Under the pieces are notes generated by a model. That model saw nothing but the letters and a program-made list of their open reading frames with translations, had not been told where the DNA came from and searched no databases. Of a stretch of DNA of 64,000 nucleotides, positions 11,578-23,108 are shown one piece after another. Both the position numbers and the translations under genes were made by a program. How positions within the stretch are numbered: position 1 is the first letter of the stretch; each line of letters begins with the position of its first letter. The DNA is taken from contig NC_063076.1 of the NCBI RefSeq assembly GCF_022605165.1, forward strand, positions 2,162,200-2,226,199. Reading direction: 5' to 3'. This stretch comes from Purpureocillium takamizusanense. Lineage: Eukaryota > Ascomycota > Sordariomycetes > Hypocreales > Ophiocordycipitaceae.

Positions 11578-12108
11578 GACCGCTCATCGACTATGGGCAG
11601 GTAGATATGCCGGCGGAGCCGTTTGTCAAACGGCGCCTGCGGAGGTCTCGGTGTGGTGGTCGGTCAGTAGGTAATGTCGGCCAGAGGATGAGGGAGCGTG
11701 TGGACAGCCTGCGCCTGAGCGAGGCAGGGTGGCAGCTATTCCAGGTTGGGAGAAGATTCCGGCCTGTGGCCCATAAATCGAAGCAACTCTGGGCTCGATA
11801 TCGAAACCAATTTGTGGCAGGTGGGCAGGAGCTCTTGCCTCGCCGAGTGCCTCGCCGAGTGCCACGCCCACAGCATGAGCATATTCGCCCAATGTCCATA
11901 TTCGTGTTAACAACTCGCACAGAAGACTGTCTGTACACATGAAAACGGGGGCATAAAGCCAGGATTGCCATGCTACCGCAAGCTGTATTACAGTCGCGAC
12001 GACTGTCTCCGCTCCGACAAACGTTTTTCTAATCAATCATGCCGGATATGCCTTAACGCCACGCCATGTATCAATGCCAACCAAGTTTGTCAAGACGAGT
12101 TTACAATA
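11578..12108. other. Intergenic region, no gene seen
   Basis: The stretch holds the promoter of the DUF3176 gene and the 3' region of the PRP17 gene, both on the minus strand. The open frames listed on either strand overlap each other and show no recognisable protein. Two direct copies of the 10-mer CCTCGCCGAG lie near 11837-11858. Confidence 0.4.
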
Positions 12109-13707
12109 TTAGTCCCAATAACGAATGTCGCCGTCCAGTCCCGCGGTGGCCACCTTGCTAGTCTCCTGGGGGTGCCACTTGACGCACGTCAAGGCCTGGT
12201 TGCCCGCCTTCAACTTGTGGTACATCTTGCAAGTCTTCCAGTCCCAAAAGCACACGAAACCCGCCGAGTCCCCTGATGCCAGAAACTGTCCGTCTGGACT
12301 GCAGTCAAGGTCAATGGCCAGGCCAGCATTGTTGTGACCGCGGTAGCTTTTCTTCCGATTTTGGCGGAATTTGTCGTTGGCGCCGTACACCAATATCTGA
12401 TTGTCCGAGCTCTGATAGGCGACATACTTGCCACTCGGGTGAGCCGCTGCGTTTGTCATCGGGTACATGTCGGGCTCGGCAATATATTTGATGGGTACTG
12501 GAATGTTATAGTCCCATGCGCGAAGCGATTTATCATCGGATGTTGTCATGAAACGGCGATTCCCATCAACGAAAGTGATGGTGTTGATGGCAGCGAGGTG
12601 GTGATCGTACTCTTGGACGACTTCGTTCGGAGTGCGCGTGTCAAATTGTACAATCTTCTTGTCCGACATACCTGCTAGGAACTCGTTCGCGTGCTCTGGG
12701 TCCGGGTTGAATTTGACGACATGGGGCGTCTTGCCCGTCGAGAATTTGCTGATGCATTTGCCAGTCTCCGTGTCCCAAAGCTTCATCATCCTATCGTACG
12801 AGGACGAAAGAAACTGCGTGCCAGAAGCGTTGAAGCAAATGTCCGAAACCGCCTTAGAATGGCCGGAGTATGATCGCAGCAGCTCCCTTTGATGGTAGAC
12901 ATCCCATATCTTGATCGTAGCATCGGCGCCCGATGACAGTAGCAGGTGCCCAGATGCCGGGAAGAAACGCAATGCCGTGACAGCTGCGGAATGGCCCCTC
13001 CACGTATGAATTTGCTTCTTGGGGATGTAATTGGTGACGCTGCCGACATCCTTGCGTAAATCGACATCGAGGTCTTGGGGAACATGCATGTACGTCCTAC
13101 CCTGATAGTCGTACTGTTCGGAGCCGTGGAATTTGGTCGTTTCTTCGCCTCGCTCCTCAACCTCTTTTCGGCGAGCGATCGATGCTGTCGGAGGTAGAAC
13201 AACCGTCCCGCTCTCCACGACATCCTCCTCCTCTTCTTCTTCCTCGACTTCTTCGTATTCGTCATCGCTCGCCAGTTCCTCATCGCTTCCGACCACGTCG
13301 AACTTGTCTGTCGAATACTTGGCCCAGGGACCGACGTAGGCACCGGGGCCCTCCGCCACTGCAGCATTTCCTTTCCGCTCTCGAGCAGCTCGTATGCGCG
13401 CAGCCTCGGTCCTCGCCTGGGCGTTGCTCTGGTATTCTCTCTCCGGGCCTCCTCGCCTCTCGACGGCGCGATGTTTGGTTCGGAAAGTGTGCTCACTTAG
13501 AAACGTCTCTTCCGCGTGGCCCGTCAAGACATTCTTCCGCTTCTGCTTGCTCGCATCCTCTCTAAAGGGATTAGCCGGGCCTAAGTTGGGCTTGGAAAGG
13601 TTGTCGGCAGTATATGGCACGACGGTGTGCTCTTGCTCTGTTTGTTGCCGTACAACAAGCGCGTCCTGAGGCGCCATATTTGGCGGATATTCCCCAAAAT
13701 CTGCCAT
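12109..13707 (-). CDS. PRP17: Pre-mRNA-processing factor 17 (CDC40/PRP17), WD40 protein
   Basis: A single exon of 532 residues. The frame is open upstream to 13818, but MADFGEYPPNMAPQD at 13707 is the natural start. An N-terminal low-complexity region holds basic and acidic stretches, including an acidic run EYEEVEEEEEEEDVVE near residues 160-175. The conserved junction NYIPKKQIHTWRGH opens a WD40 propeller that fills the C-terminal half and ends GLDGDIRYWD. Diagnostic PRP17 segments include YDRMMKLWDTETGKC, DKKIVQFDTR and DYNIPVPIKYIAEP. The protein acts in the spliceosome around the second catalytic step. Length is close to human CDC40 (579) and longer than the yeast protein (455). Confidence 0.95.
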   Translation of the reverse strand: MADFGEYPPNMAPQDALVVRQQTEQEHTVVPYTADNLSKPNLGPANPFREDASKQKRKNVLTGHAEETFLSEHTFRTKHRAVERRGGPEREYQSNAQARTEAARIRAARERKGNAAVAEGPGAYVGPWAKYSTDKFDVVGSDEELASDDEYEEVEEEEEEEDVVESGTVVLPPTASIARRKEVEERGEETTKFHGSEQYDYQGRTYMHVPQDLDVDLRKDVGSVTNYIPKKQIHTWRGHSAAVTALRFFPASGHLLLSSGADATIKIWDVYHQRELLRSYSGHSKAVSDICFNASGTQFLSSSYDRMMKLWDTETGKCISKFSTGKTPHVVKFNPDPEHANEFLAGMSDKKIVQFDTRTPNEVVQEYDHHLAAINTITFVDGNRRFMTTSDDKSLRAWDYNIPVPIKYIAEPDMYPMTNAAAHPSGKYVAYQSSDNQILVYGANDKFRQNRKKSYRGHNNAGLAIDLDCSPDGQFLASGDSAGFVCFWDWKTCKMYHKLKAGNQALTCVKWHPQETSKVATAGLDGDIRYWD

Positions 13708-14345
13708 TTGGGAATTTTTGTCTAGTCGACTCTCCCTCGCTGAAGCGACTTGTCCACGACAGAAAGAAGCACTGCAGAAAGGTAGACCGCCCGGGCGGGG
13801 AATCCGTTTCGTCATCACGTGATCCTATTTGAGGACGAAGACTGGGCCGCCATTGAGCAATTCCTGAGCAGAGCCTGAAAGAGTCAGTTGAAAGCACAGG
13901 GCCAGGATGCAACTGACTTTTAAGAGCGCTTAGATTGAACTGGATTCATTCACCTGTCGTTTAAAATTTATCATTATTCAACAGTGCCGCCTGTGCAACA
14001 AGCCGTTGGTAAACTATGTTGCTACAACTATTCCCCCCCTCCCCCCCCCCAAAACTCCAGAATCCTCTCCGTCGTGCAAGGCTGCCACCCTCCTTCAAAT
14101 GATGTGGCCACGGATATGCTGCAGTTACGAATCATGCCATTGTGCTCGTGTCACTTGCGTGAAGCCTGCTTTCTGTCGCCCTTGCCAGATCCATGAAATC
14201 GCATCTACTGCCCATACCGAGAGAAGCGGACCCCTCCTCGGCTTCACCCATGCTTCAACATGAACTGGTTCGCCGATAGCACACCTTCCGGTGTCTCGGG
14301 TCTGGTGCGAACCCTGTAGAATGACAGAACAAGAAGACGCCGTCT
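13708..14345. other. Intergenic region with a poly-C tract
   Basis: The stretch holds the PRP17 promoter and the 3' region of ERV14, both on the minus strand. A C-rich run (CCCCCCCTCCCCCCCCCC-like) lies near 14032-14050. No gene is visible. Confidence 0.4.
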
Positions 14346-15037
14346 TTAGGACGACTCGTCCCGAATCAGGGCAACAATCATGCTGTAGAGGTAAAAAAAG
14401 AACATGACAAGATGAAAGCCAAGCTTCGCAAAGGATTCCTAATCATTGTATGAGCCAAGGTTCTTACCACGACGAGAACAGCAACATGGGGCGGGCGTGG
14501 CGTACCTTCTTGTGGACATTGAGCTTGCGGAAGATCTCGGTCGCATCCAAGAGATGCGTGTTCTCGACGATCCTGTCAAAGATTAGGGATGGATATCACA
14601 GCAGTGAGTTGGATGCCAACTGTGGCCAACGTACTTCTTCGCATTCCAGGCAAGTAGCGGCAGGTTGAGGACAAGAGCCAGCCAGTAGCCGTTAATGAGG
14701 AAAAGAAATGTAAGGAAGCCATGAACGGCCGCTTCGGGGATGATGTAGGCGTTGAGGCGGTTGCAAAGCTCGATCGGATTGATGTAGTCACTATTCGAGC
14801 CTTTGATTAGCCAGAGCGCATTCCACCACGCAGAACGAGCATCGCACCGACACGGCCGAGGAGCCTTATGCACGGCCAGTTCCAACTTGTGTCAGATACG
14901 GCAAGCGTGCGGCAGATAGAGGGGCTTGCGTACCATTCCAAGTCGCTGTACATGATGGTGAAGAAGACCTGTAGGAACAGGTTGACCGCGTTGATCAACA
15001 CAGCCAGCAGGAAAAGCCATGCTTCGCCGGACATCAT
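14346..15037 (-). CDS. ERV14: ER vesicle cargo receptor ERV14 (cornichon family)
   Basis: Four exons, complement(14346..14438, 14506..14572, 14635..14790, 14934..15037), with introns of 67, 62 and 143 nt, give 139 residues; yeast Erv14 has 138. All splice joins restore the cornichon sequence: [44 protein letters not shown] and [23 protein letters not shown]. Membrane segments are [40 protein letters not shown] and the C-terminal helix. Erv14 loads membrane-protein cargo into COPII vesicles at the endoplasmic reticulum. Two adjacent ATGs (15037 and 15034) are possible starts; the second gives the canonical MSGEAWLF. Confidence 0.95.
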
Positions 15038-16608
15038 GATGTATTCGTGTTGCTTGGACGAGATCGAGGGACGGGTTATGCTGTAGCGGTCGAGAAGATT
15101 CGAAGGAAGCGTTTGAGGAACCGGGATGGGGATGCTCGAGGGCGAGCTCCGGATGCGGGTGACAGTCGTCGGGCGAGCGGGGGTGGGTCAGTCGCGTCGA
15201 GGAAGGCACGATGCAGCTAGAAAGGAGTCTCGGCGAGGATGCCGCGTAGTTTGGCGACGGGCTGAAGATATATGGATGCCAGTAGGCGACGCGAAGGGGG
15301 CACCGATGCTAAGGAAGAACGGCGGGAAGCAGAGAGAACATGCGAGGCTGGGAACTGGCCTGCGATATTATTTGTGGTGTGGTGCTGGTGGAGGTGCCCG
15401 TAGTAGCGGATGCCCGGCGACTGGGAGCAGCACGCGCTCGAGCTTTTGGAGGCGCCCAGTGGGGACCATTGCTGCTGGCGCAGGATCCAGTGCACGCTGC
15501 CCTGTTCGTACCTCTAGTATGCAGTTAGGTACCCTAGTACTTACCCTTCCTTGGCATGGGTTCGAGTGGCCACCCGGACTTTGGGTGGAATATTGCGCCG
15601 AGTGGTCAGCTGTGGCCGGCCCAAGGTGCCTAACGTACCTGCTGTACGTCTAGTACGTCAGGTACCTTGCAGGCTGACAGGCAGGTCTGGGTTTGCGTGG
15701 CATCGTCGCGCGAATTTCAGTGCACCTACCTTACCTGTAGGTATCTAGCTACGTACCTAGGTGCATGAGTTGTTGCCAGTACCTTGCATCCATTTTCCTC
15801 GCCCGCCCGCTTCACACAGTGACGACCGACGGGTACAGCGACGGGGTCGGCCGGTAAACCACCGACCGCCGTCTCCGGCCGCCCCCTTCTTCGAAACGTG
15901 AGCGAAAGGCCTGCCCCGGGGTGCCCGTCAGAAAGCCGCACCATGCGTGCCCTACCCATGGCCTCTTTGTGCACTGCAAAAAGTACGAGAGTGATGCGAG
16001 GTGACGGTAGGCAACCATCCGTGACCAAGGGCGGCCCGGCTGTGAGGTAGATGGCAGAAGGATCACTGTGGCACTCCTGCTCCGATGTGTCGCCGTTGTC
16101 GTCTGTCGCGTACGCGATGGCTGGGACGCCTCACGCGTACCTATGCAGCGCTGCCAGTATCAGGCTTCCAGTGACACGAGCGATTAGAATCATGACTACA
16201 CCGTACTGCCCTCAAATCGTGCAGCCGGTGCAGTCTGAGATGTGCCTCGAACACCGCGCCCGAAATCCATGGGTTTCTGGAACGAGAAGTAGCTATTTTC
16301 GCCGCAAGTCCTGCGGCAACGTGGCATGATTCCTGGCAATATACACCCGCACCATTGGCAAACGTCGCACACACACCCACACCAGTCTTGGGCTCATGGC
16401 CTTCGTGCTCAAGCTACCTGTTATCTACCCGCGCCTCGACTCGATGCAGATGGCTTCGTCACCTCAGCCCAGTACATGGCCTGTTTGGTCCCGCAGAGCC
16501 CAAGTATCCTACCACCATAGTCGTCATGGGCTCCGGTTGGCCCCATGCAATATCTCTACTTCGTACACGAAGCGATAAAACAAGGCAGTTTTTTGCCACT
16601 CCATGCGC
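15038..16608. other. Intergenic region with a GTAC-rich island
   Basis: The stretch between ERV14 and the methionine aminopeptidase gene holds the ERV14 promoter and, at its far end, the aminopeptidase 3' region. Open frames on both strands are overlapping shadows without recognisable protein. A TACCTAGGTA/GTAC island covers about 15515-15785. Confidence 0.5.
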
Positions 16609-18145
16609 CTACGCTGATACGCCATTGCCACCGTCACCGTCACCTAACGCAGAGATTGCTATAGGGCCGCCGGGAGAGTCTGGCTGCCGCGCCGTCAAAA
16701 TCTCGACACCGTCTTCCGTAACAAGAAGAGTATGCTCTGTGCACAATGTCAGCATGCCTGAGCCTTCCACACCGGCACAAGCATCTCCACTTACCGAATT
16801 GCGCCGTCCGCTTGCCGTCAATGGTGGTGCTGGTCCAGTTGTCCGGCCAAGTGATGTCGCGGTACTTGCCAAGAGCGATCATGGGCTCGATCGTGAAAGT
16901 CATACCAGGCTTGCACTCACCGACGGCCTTATTCTTCGCGTAATGAGGCACATTGGGTGCACAATGGAAGAGCTTGTTGATACCGTGACCGCAGTAGGTG
17001 CGAATAACACTGCAGTCCTTCTTCTTGGCGTGCTTCTCAATGATGTTGCCGAACTCGCGTATGAGGACACCGGGCTTTACCGCCTTGATCGCCTCTTCAA
17101 GGCATTCCCGGGCTGCCTCCACTACACGCACGTTCTCCGGATCAGCTCTGGCCTTGTCGCCGATGTAGTATGTCTCGTTGAGATCGGCGTGGTAGCCCTC
17201 GTGATAAAGGGATATGTCGATGTTGAGGATGTCACCGTCGAGCAAGACGCGCTGGTCGGGAATGCCGTGACAAATGACTTCATTTACCGAGGTGCAACAA
17301 GACTTGGGGAAGTGGTTGTAGTTCAAAGGCGATGGATAAGACTGAGATGTAATGTCAGCGTACTTGTTCTGGCTTATGATGACGGCCTGTCCATCGCTCT
17401 GTCCCGAGTTTTCGTCAGGTTGTAGGCTTTGGTAAGGCCGTCGGATTCCTTCCCAAGTACCAAGTTCGACCAACTGCCTTGCGCGAGCCTCTAACGTGGA
17501 TTAAGGGAACGTTCTGTCCCGACGGGACTGCTCACATTTCTCTCGATGCATGCTTTGTGGACCACCTCATCGATGTAATCGGTGGTGACCCCAGGCTTTG
17601 CGGCGGCAGCGGCAATGTCGAGGACTTCTCGAGCAAGTCGACAGCTCTTGCGCATGGCTGCTTGCCCGGCCGCGTCTAAGATCTCGATCTTATTGCGGGT
17701 GGCCAGATTGCGGCTGTATCTCGGGTTGCCATCTTGCCACCAGACGGGATGGGGGATCGTCTTGGGCAAGGTTCGATGCTCCGACAGCGGATAAACAGGT
17801 CGCAGGGGTCCCGAAAAGGGGAAGCTCGGGAATGGGTTATAGAGTCCGGTAGCTGGGTCTGGTGAGATTGCTTTCGGCGCGACGAAGTGGTGGAGGAGTT
17901 TACTCTGTGACTTGTGCATGCCCCGGTGGTGACTCTGTGCAGGCGGGGTCAGTCTGCTGTCTCTTGGTCACGGCTGCGCCCAGAGCGCCGCGTCGACGTA
18001 CCCAGTTCTTCTTGAAGCATTCCTGTGAGCAGAAGAAGCTGTCCTTGACGCCGAGTTTCAGGCAGGTAGGGCATTGCAAGGACCCGGCCTCGTTCTCACA
18101 GTCGGCGCTCAAGCATTTTTTTTTCGTGGGTGGTTCGGAAGTCAT
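16609..18145 (-). CDS. MAP1: Methionine aminopeptidase type 1
   Basis: Four exons, complement(16609..16736, 16795..17341, 17536..17934, 18002..18145), give 405 residues; introns are 58, 194 and 67 nt and all joins restore conserved sequence ([28 protein letters not shown]). The N-terminus carries the zinc-finger region typical of eukaryotic type 1 enzymes, [18 protein letters not shown] and FFCSQECF, used for ribosome association. The pita-bread catalytic domain has CHGIPDQ, the metal ligands in [45 protein letters not shown] and EHTLL. It removes the initiator methionine from nascent proteins in the cytosol. Function and family are certain; only the short N-terminal joins could differ. Confidence 0.95.
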
Positions 18146-18387
18146 GACTGATGATCGGATGGCACCACTGCGCTGCGCTGTAGGGTTATGGGGAGCGTAA
18201 AGGGCAAAACCCGAAGAGTGTGCGCAAAGGACGCGGCGTGGTTTAGTACCTAAGTGACCACGGTCTGACGATGCAAGCTATAGACGCTGATGGAGATGGT
18301 ATGTGCGAATAAAGCTGGAGCACGGCTTCCTCTTTGCGTTACCGAGTTGGGAAAGGACTTGAGGCATTGTCAGAGGGAGTGGTGTGA

Positions 18388-18753
18388 CTAAGCATTCGTA
18401 TACTGTACGAAGTACTCCGTACCTGTAGCCGTGGCTGCAGCCTGCCCGGCGAGTCTCACAGAGGCACAAGTAAATTTTGCACCAGGGGCTCCCGCGTGGA
18501 TCCTCATCACCAGCACAGGCTCAATGAAACGCTCTGTCGGAAGACGGAGCACACGCAGCACGAGTTGCGGCACGAATGGCGACGTGGTTCTCTTGGTTGC
18601 GTCCTCATATATAGGCAAGGTACTTGCTATGACGTTATGGCTTTCATCTAGCCAGGCCGTGTCACCGTTGCTTTGTTCCAAGTATTGCGAGCGGAAGTGA
18701 GGTCCTGATAAATGAAACCGATAATTTGCCAGAGCTTGGGGCAGTCCCTGCAT
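18388..18753 (-). CDS. Hypothetical protein, weak candidate
   Basis: A 121-codon minus-strand frame begins MQGLPQALANYRFHLSG and contains PHFRSQYLEQSNGDTAWLDESHNVIAS and FVPQLVLRVLRLPTERFIEPVLVM. Its composition is more protein-like than the neighbouring frames, and further open frames continue upstream to about 19009, so it could be the last exon of a spliced gene. I recognise no family, and I could not find a convincing splice. It could equally be chance. Confidence 0.25.
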   Translation of the reverse strand: MQGLPQALANYRFHLSGPHFRSQYLEQSNGDTAWLDESHNVIASTLPIYEDATKRTTSPFVPQLVLRVLRLPTERFIEPVLVMRIHAGAPGAKFTCASVRLAGQAAATATGTEYFVQYTNA

Positions 18754-19670
18754 TGGCCCGCGCGTGCTGGGTCACATGGTTGTAGATGAGTTTTTCTTGA
18801 AGACGTCGGCATATCTGCGGGATCGGCCTGGGAGAGGAGCCCCCCGCCCGGGCCCCAAAGAGAGGGGGGGTTCGTAGAATCGTAGTAAAGATGCAATGGC
18901 TCTTCGTCTTCGAGGACGAGCGGTTGCATGAGGCGGGCTGTGGAGGGAACCGAGTCCACGCAGCGGTCATGCTCGGCTCCGATTTCATGTTGAGAGGTCG
19001 CGTGCTCACTGCTAAGGTACTAAGTACCCAGTAACTTGCTGCCTGGGTACCTTCGTATCGTAGTACCTCTTACCTACTGAGGTGCCGTAGATACTCAGGT
19101 ACCTATACTGTAGGTTCCTACTTGGGTGATTGGATCAGAGACAGGTGCAGCTAACTAAGGTCCCGGTCTCATTGGCACATGGCAATGCAAAGAGCGACTC
19201 TTGCTTGGACATTTTCTTCTCCGTTGGCGTACGTACTGTACTGCCTAGGTACTAACGTGCTGATAAGTAAGGTAATGGTGCGTGCCGTGCAACCACAGTG
19301 AGGTAGGTAAGGTTAGTACCTAGGCACTGAGTCACTTATTAGTACCTCTAAATAAGGGATGCCGCGCGGGCCGGCTGGATTGATTGATTGCCTTTTGTCG
19401 ACATCGGACCCTCCTCACATACACAAGCTGCAAAACTCAGGCCATGGCCCCGTTCCTCGGCCTCGCCACCCCGTGGCCTTGACGTACCTAGCAATTATTG
19501 AAGAACTGCTGCAATCGTGCCGCCGCCACCAAAACAGCCGAGAAATTCGCCGCCACGGCAGAAAGTTGCAGCGCATCGCATCGTGTCAAGCGCAAGGCGC
19601 CTGAGTCCGGTGTCGCCGTCACTGCGATATTTTAAACTCGGCCACCAAGCTCTTGACGTTTGGCTGCCCG

Positions 19671-19695
19671 CAACAGCAGCAGCAGCAGCAGCAGG
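19671..19695 (+). repeat. CAG triplet run in the likely 5' leader of the KMO gene
   Basis: A run of about eight CAG triplets ends some 35 bp before the KMO ATG. It is probably transcribed. It is the sort of tract that varies in length between strains. Confidence 0.7.
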
Positions 19696-19729
19696 AGCAG
19701 CAAGACCACAAACATTGCCCTGAGCCGAC

Positions 19730-21643
19730 ATGCCTTCACCGCAAAAGACTGTGATTGTTGGCGCCGGCCCAGTCGGCTCGCTAGCCGCCCTGTACGCCGC
19801 ACAGAGAGGCCACGACGTCGAGGTGTACGAGCTGCGGCCCGGTACGAGACTCCCTCCCCGCCCCCTAGGTTTTGCCCTCTCCGGTGCGGTCACTGCGTCG
19901 CGGCAGAGCCTCGGCCTGCGCGTGCCGACGTCGCGATGCGGCGCGGCGCGTGCGAGGGTTGTTGGGGGTTACATGCCGTCCTCCCTCTGCCGTGTCGACA
20001 CGACCACCGTATCGTATCGCCTTCGTCGCCGTCAGCCAGCCAGCTAGCCAGACGCTGACGAGCCTCGGGCCCCCTTCCCCAGATTTGCGGAATCCTGGCA
20101 TTATTCCGCTCAACTTCACAAAGTCTATAAACCTAGCCGTATCTGAGCGCGGCATCAACGCCATGAGGCTGGCCGGCCACCCTACCCTGCTCGAGACGGT
20201 CATGGATGGCACGATTCCCATGCGCGGCCGCATGGTTCACGGCAAAGGCCCCACGGGAGCACTGTACGAGCATTCCCAGGACTACGATGTCAAGGGTCGC
20301 GTGCGTGCCTCGTGCCCATCCTGGCTTGCACCAACATTTTAGCTGGACCCGTATGCATTGAACCAACGCTGACACTTTGCAGGCCATCTACGCCATTGAT
20401 CGGTCTGGCCTCAACTCACGCCTGCTTGACGTGCTCGACTGCATGCCCAACGTCAAGCTCTTCTTCAATCACAAGCTCACCGGCGCTGACTTCCGCTCCT
20501 GCCGCGCCTGGTTCGAGGCCAAGGACACGGCCGCAACGCCCAACGGCCGGCCAGGGGAGATCGAGATTGGTTTCGACCTCATGATTGGCGCCGACGGTGC
20601 GCACTCGGCTGTGCGCTACCACCTGATGAAGTTCTCCCGCATGGACTACCAGCAGGAATACATCGACACGCTGTGGTGCGAGTTTCATCTCGGCCCGCGG
20701 CACACCGGCCCCAAGGATGGCCCCTGGGCCAAGTTCCAGATCTCCCCAAACCATTTACACATATGGCCCGGCAAGGACTTCATGTTTATTGCCATTCCTA
20801 GCGAGGTGTGTATTTGTTCTGCTGCCTCCCCCTCCGTCCTCCGCCTGGGGATATCCGGCTGACTCCGCCTAAACCGTATAGGATGGGGCATTCACCTGCA
20901 CTCTCTTTCTACCCAGCAAGCAATTTGGCGAATTGGAGGGCAACCCCTCCAGCTTGCCCGCCTTCTTCGACCGCCACTTCCCCGGTGTTACCGACTTGAT
21001 TCCCAGCGAGAGCCTAATCTCGTCCTTCCAGGAGAACCCTCATCTCCCTCTCATCAGCCTCAAGTGCAGGCCATACCACCACGGGTCTTCGGGCGTCATC
21101 ATTGGTGATGCGGCCCACGCCATGGTGCCCTTTTACGGTCAGGGGATGAATGCCGGCATGGAGGACGTGCGCATCCTCTTCTCCATTCTCGACAAGCACG
21201 CCGAGGTGTACGGGAACGATCCCGATGAGGAGCCGGCCACTCGGGCCACTTCCATGTCCGCTCTTCAGCGGTCTCTGGCTTTGGCCGAATACTCGACTGT
21301 GCGAGCGCCCGATGCCCACGCTATCAACAGCCTAGCCTTGCAGAATTATGTCGAGATGCGGTCGTCAGTATTGTCTAAGCGCTATCGGCTGCGCAAATTC
21401 TTTGAGGAGTGTTTGAGCGTTTACTTCCCTGACTTTGGCTGGCAGACTAAGTATGCCCGAGTCAGCTTTAGCAACGAGGGCTATGCAGCAATTGTTCAGC
21501 AGAGCGAGCATCAGGGACAGATCTTGATGGAAGGCTTTCTGGCATTGCTTGCCAGCCCCGTTGTTATCATAAGCGCCTATTATCTGCACAAGTATCGCAG
21601 GTTTATCTTCTCTGCCGCTATCAACTCATGTACTTGGCATTAG
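19730..21643 (+). CDS. BNA4: Kynurenine 3-monooxygenase
   Basis: Four exons, 19730..19841, 20083..20300, 20383..20805 and 20882..21643, give 504 residues; introns are 241, 82 and 76 nt with frame preserved. The N-terminus is an FAD-binding Rossmann motif [21 protein letters not shown] ending in VEVYELRPG. Family marks follow: [50 protein letters not shown], the second FAD motif [28 protein letters not shown]-terminal hydrophobic segment ([17 protein letters not shown]) fits anchoring in the outer mitochondrial membrane. The enzyme hydroxylates L-kynurenine to 3-hydroxykynurenine with NADPH and oxygen, in tryptophan breakdown and de novo NAD synthesis. No other gene of the pathway is adjacent. 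Confidence 0.95.
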
Positions 21644-22607
21644 AGCCAGCCAAATTCTCTTATGAGAAGAGCCGGCAGGCTAGTGTCCCTATATCATCAT
21701 GGGCAACTATTATAACTCGATACTTAAAATAAAATGTTTACTAAAATAGTCTCCTTTATTACTAGCTTCTTATATAATATATATTTAAACAATAGAGTAA
21801 AATATAAATAAGAGAATAAAATAGACTACTATTTTATAATATTTTAATATTTATTATATAGTATTATATAATAATAATATTATATATATATTTTACTGTC
21901 TCTTGGATTTTTTTCTAACTTAAGGAAGGAGAATTATATATCTTATAAAAAATTAGCCTTATTAGCTTATAATATTATAAGAAAACTATATTAAAGGCTT
22001 TTAAAGGGATTTCTAGAAATAGTTAACCTAATAAGCAATCTAAAGCCAGTTCCCGCTGCAGTCGCTACTCTAGCGCTCAATCCACTATGAAGTACGAACG
22101 AGCTACTATATATCTGGTCGGTGTGTTATTAGCGGATATCCGTAGCCCCGAACCTGTTAAAGTGGGTGCTCCTGTGCGACCAAGGCTTAGTCATCCGTAA
22201 TCTACCCATCCGAATTTTGGAAGACTGCAACCAACGAAGTTGTTGATACTGACACGAACCGCACCCGCTACGAAACGAGACGACATCGCTTCAAAGCTCC
22301 AAATCCGTTCCCTCGACCGACGGCTGCCTTCTTCGTGACCTTTTCACTAATGCAACGAAGCTAGAGACCTTTGTCTCACCGGATCCTCTCACGGCGACAT
22401 TGTGAGGACCTACCAGTGCTGCTGTTTGGCCAACGCAAGGTGAGCCTCTGTCGCGCATCACGCGTGCCTGGACTTTGTATCGACCCTCCAGATCGTGCTG
22501 ACGGCCCCTTTTCCAAGCTTCGCTTCATACCGATTGGTGGTTCCATCGGCTGTTATCAAGTTGCAGAGGCTGGGGGGGCGCAGTTTTCGCCGACCGCCTC
22601 GCCCGCC
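21644..22607. other. Intergenic region with a small A+T-rich RIP-like block
   Basis: After the KMO stop, about 21715-22040 is almost pure A+T with scattered TAGCTTA-like remnants, then base composition returns sharply to normal before the bS8m gene. The block is probably a RIP-degraded repeat fragment. The rest is the 5' region of bS8m. Confidence 0.65.
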
Positions 22608-23108
22608 ATGCCGTCCATCCTCAACATCGCACACATGTGCTCCCACCTACAAAATGCATCAAAAGCTCGCCTTGGTGTCACATCGATTCAAAACACAAAA
22701 TATAATCTGCATCTTGCGCTAGCCATGCACCGTTCTGGCTTCTTCTCTGCTGTCTACCGCGCTGGCCCGCATCCGCCCACCATGGAGCAAATGGTGTCCG
22801 GTGCACCAGAGATTGTAACGAGCGCGAACGTTGCAAAGATGCGGTTATGGCTGGGCCTCAAGTACTGGGACGGGAAACCGGTCCTATCAAAGGCACATGT
22901 TATCAGCAAGCCATCTCGTCTCATGACGGCTGACATTCGGGAACTTGCTCGACTCACGAGGGGCTTCCCGGCGAAGCTCAAGGGCGGCGTAGTGCCGGGC
23001 CTGAACTTGGGCGAATGCATGTTTGTAGCAACTTCACGAGGCATTCTAGAGGCTCGAGAGGCGCTGGCGAGGAAAGTTGGCGGACTACTGATCTGCCGCG
23101 CATCGTGA
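22608..23108 (+). CDS. MRPS8: Mitochondrial small-subunit ribosomal protein bS8m
   Basis: A single exon of 166 residues starting MPSILNIAHMCSHLQNASKA. The frame is open upstream to 22371, but this start matches the family and follows a CCGCC context. Conserved segments are LGVTSIQNTKYNLHLALAMHRSGFFSAVYR, RLWLGLKYWDGKPVLSKAHVISKPSR and the C-terminal SRGILEAREALARKVGGLLICR, which corresponds to the rRNA-binding S8 end. The protein is part of the mitochondrial ribosome small subunit. There is no classical cleavable presequence, as usual for this protein in fungi. Confidence 0.93.
   Translation: MPSILNIAHMCSHLQNASKARLGVTSIQNTKYNLHLALAMHRSGFFSAVYRAGPHPPTMEQMVSGAPEIVTSANVAKMRLWLGLKYWDGKPVLSKAHVISKPSRLMTADIRELARLTRGFPAKLKGGVVPGLNLGECMFVATSRGILEAREALARKVGGLLICRAS

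Larger units (their letters stand above)
18146..19729. other. Intergenic region between divergent genes MAP1 and KMO
   Basis: The stretch should hold both promoters. It contains a weak hypothetical frame (listed separately), a GTAC-rich island at about 19010-19345, and a run of CAG triplets at about 19671-19695 just upstream of the kynurenine monooxygenase ATG, which lies in its likely 5' leader. Confidence 0.5.

Noticed and set aside
13708..13818. Upstream extension of the PRP17 frame
   Set aside because: MADFGEYPPNMAP at 13707 is a natural family-like start; upstream residues show no conservation I recognise.
15126..15653. A 175-codon plus-strand open frame
   Set aside because: It overlaps frames on the other strand, is Arg/Gly-rich by composition only, and shows no recognisable domain.
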